This document shows positions 63,105 through 64,000 of a stretch of 64,000 nt of DNA, one piece after another. Position 1 is the stretch's first letter. Each line of letters opens with the position of its first letter. A model generated the notes under the pieces. The model was not told the origin of the DNA and searched no databases. It was given only the letters and a program-made list of their open reading frames with translations. Position numbers and translations under genes: made by a program. The DNA comes from Arthrobacter sp. UKPF54-2 (GTDB lineage: Bacteria > Actinomycetota > Actinomycetes > Actinomycetales > Micrococcaceae): contig NZ_CP040174.1 of NCBI RefSeq assembly GCF_007858535.1, positions 2,232,001 through 2,296,000 on the forward strand, given 5' to 3'.

Positions 63105-64000
63105 GCACCAATATCGGCTCCGTTTCAGACCAGCACGCCCGCGGTACCGGGCCCGTGCTGGACATCAACAACCTCAAGGTCACCTTCGCCACGGACGCCG
63201 GGGACGTCTATGCCGTGAAGGATGTCAGCCTCGAGGTCAACCCCGGCGAGGTTGTCGCCATCGTGGGCGAATCCGGCTCCGGCAAGACCGTCACCGCCAA
63301 GACCATCCTGGGGCTGCTGCCGGAGACCGCCATCAGCTCCGGCGCCGTGCTGATCAACGGCAACAACGTGATCAGTGTCAGCGCGTCCAAGCTGCGGGAA
63401 ATCCGCGGCCGCGACGTGGCCATGGTGTTCCAGGAGCCCTCCACCGCGCTAAACCCCGTCTTCACCGTGGGTTGGCAGATCGCCGAGGGCATCCGTGCCC
63501 ACGCCGGCCACGGCCGGGTCAGCGCCAAGGACGCCAAGGCGCGGGCCATCGATGCCCTGCGCAAGGTCGGCATCCCGGACCCGGAAACCCGGGTCAACTA
63601 CTACCCGCACCAGTTCTCCGGCGGGCAGAAGCAGCGCGTTGTCATTGCCGCGGCACTGGCGCTCAACCCGGGGCTGATCGTCGCCGACGAACCGACCACC
63701 GCGCTGGATGTCACGGTGCAGGCGGAGATCCTGGAACTCCTGCGCGAGCTCAGGGACCAGTACGGCACCTCGATTGTGCTCATCACTCACAACATGGGCG
63801 TCGTGGCCGACCTCGCCGACCGCGTCGTCGTGATGTACCAGGGCGACGTCGTCGAAGAGGCCAGCTCGCGGGTGCTCTTCGCGGAACCGAAGCAGGACTA
63901 CACGAAGAAGCTCCTGGCGGCCGTCCCGCACCTGGGCCGGAACTCCGCCTCGGCGGGCATGACCGAACGCGCGCACCAGGGCGGCAAGGTCCTGGTCGAG
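63101..64000 (+). CDS. Peptide ABC transporter ATP-binding protein (3' truncated by window end)
   Basis: Open from ATG 63101 to the window end (300 codons). Walker A is GESGSGKT in VVAIVGESGSGKTVTAKTIL, Q-loop VFQEPSTALNP, signature FSGGQKQRVVIAAAL, Walker B LIVADEPTTALDVTVQ, and switch ITHNMGVVADLADRVVVMYQGDVVE in parts. The DppD-type C-terminal block (PKQDYTKKLLAAVPHLG) follows. Because the frame continues past the usual first-ATPase end without a stop, it may be a fused DppD-DppF protein, as is common in actinobacteria; the remainder lies outside. Confidence 0.93.
   Translation, partial: MSTNIGSVSDQHARGTGPVLDINNLKVTFATDAGDVYAVKDVSLEVNPGEVVAIVGESGSGKTVTAKTILGLLPETAISSGAVLINGNNVISVSASKLREIRGRDVAMVFQEPSTALNPVFTVGWQIAEGIRAHAGHGRVSAKDAKARAIDALRKVGIPDPETRVNYYPHQFSGGQKQRVVIAAALALNPGLIVADEPTTALDVTVQAEILELLRELRDQYGTSIVLITHNMGVVADLADRVVVMYQGDVVEEASSRVLFAEPKQDYTKKLLAAVPHLGRNSASAGMTERAHQGGKVLVE

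Overview
The window is a 64 kb piece of a high-GC actinobacterial chromosome, most like Arthrobacter, Pseudarthrobacter or a related Micrococcaceae genus. The basis is gene content and style: a coproporphyrin-dependent haem pathway including HemQ, AdnAB plus UvrD2 helicases, a SigK/RskA pair, a UPF0182 membrane protein, and many GTG or TTG starts with 1-4 bp stop/start overlaps. The genus is inferred; no rRNA is present.

Layout. 1-10.7 kb: haem cluster on the + strand (hemE partial, hemY/cgoX, a Pro/Ser/Thr-rich surface protein, hemQ, hemH, hemC, hemD, hemB, a luciferase-like flavin oxidoreductase, hemL), closed by a strong bidirectional terminator. 10.7-13.4 kb: metQ, metI and metN on the - strand (methionine import). 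13.7-30.6 kb: DNA metabolism, with a DEDDh exonuclease, an alkyltransferase-like protein coupled to adnA-adnB, a kinase-fold phosphotransferase, an ArsR-type regulator divergent from an MFS transporter, nudC, uvrD2, a YgjP-type metallopeptidase and a DUF2342 zincin. 30.8-35.1 kb: a PDZ-Lon (YlbL-like) protease and a UPF0182 protein. From memory, the order of adnA/B, nudC, uvrD2, zincin, PDZ protein and UPF0182 resembles Mycobacterium tuberculosis Rv3202c-Rv3193c.

35.2-42.7 kb: two identical initiator tRNA-fMet genes each with its own terminator, a broken alpha/beta hydrolase, a photolyase, then envelope-stress type genes (PspA, a TPM-domain protein, an HtrA protease). 42.9-47.5 kb: etfB-etfA, a PIG-L deacetylase, gluconokinase and a GntP permease. 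47.6-54.7 kb: rskA-sigK, trmL, a J-domain protein with a NERD-like tail, a diacylglycerol-kinase-family enzyme with a coupled lipoprotein, doxX divergent from a SufR-like regulator across an AT-rich palindrome, and an EamA transporter. 54.7-58.5 kb: cysteine desulfurase, an FAD oxidoreductase and mnmA, which together suggest tRNA 2-thiolation. 59.2-64 kb: a dipeptide/oligopeptide ABC importer (binding protein, two permeases, ATPase cut by the window end).

The clearest unexplained structure is at 58534-58995, between mnmA and the peptide importer: three tandem copies of a ~161 bp unit, each made of a 39 bp hairpin and a 79 bp compound hairpin built from GGACATGCCC/GGGCATGTCC arms. Other items worth attention are a 21-base G homopolymer at 23067-23087, the J-domain/NERD-like fusion, the flavin oxidoreductase embedded in the haem operon, and the SufR-like regulator with a candidate operator.
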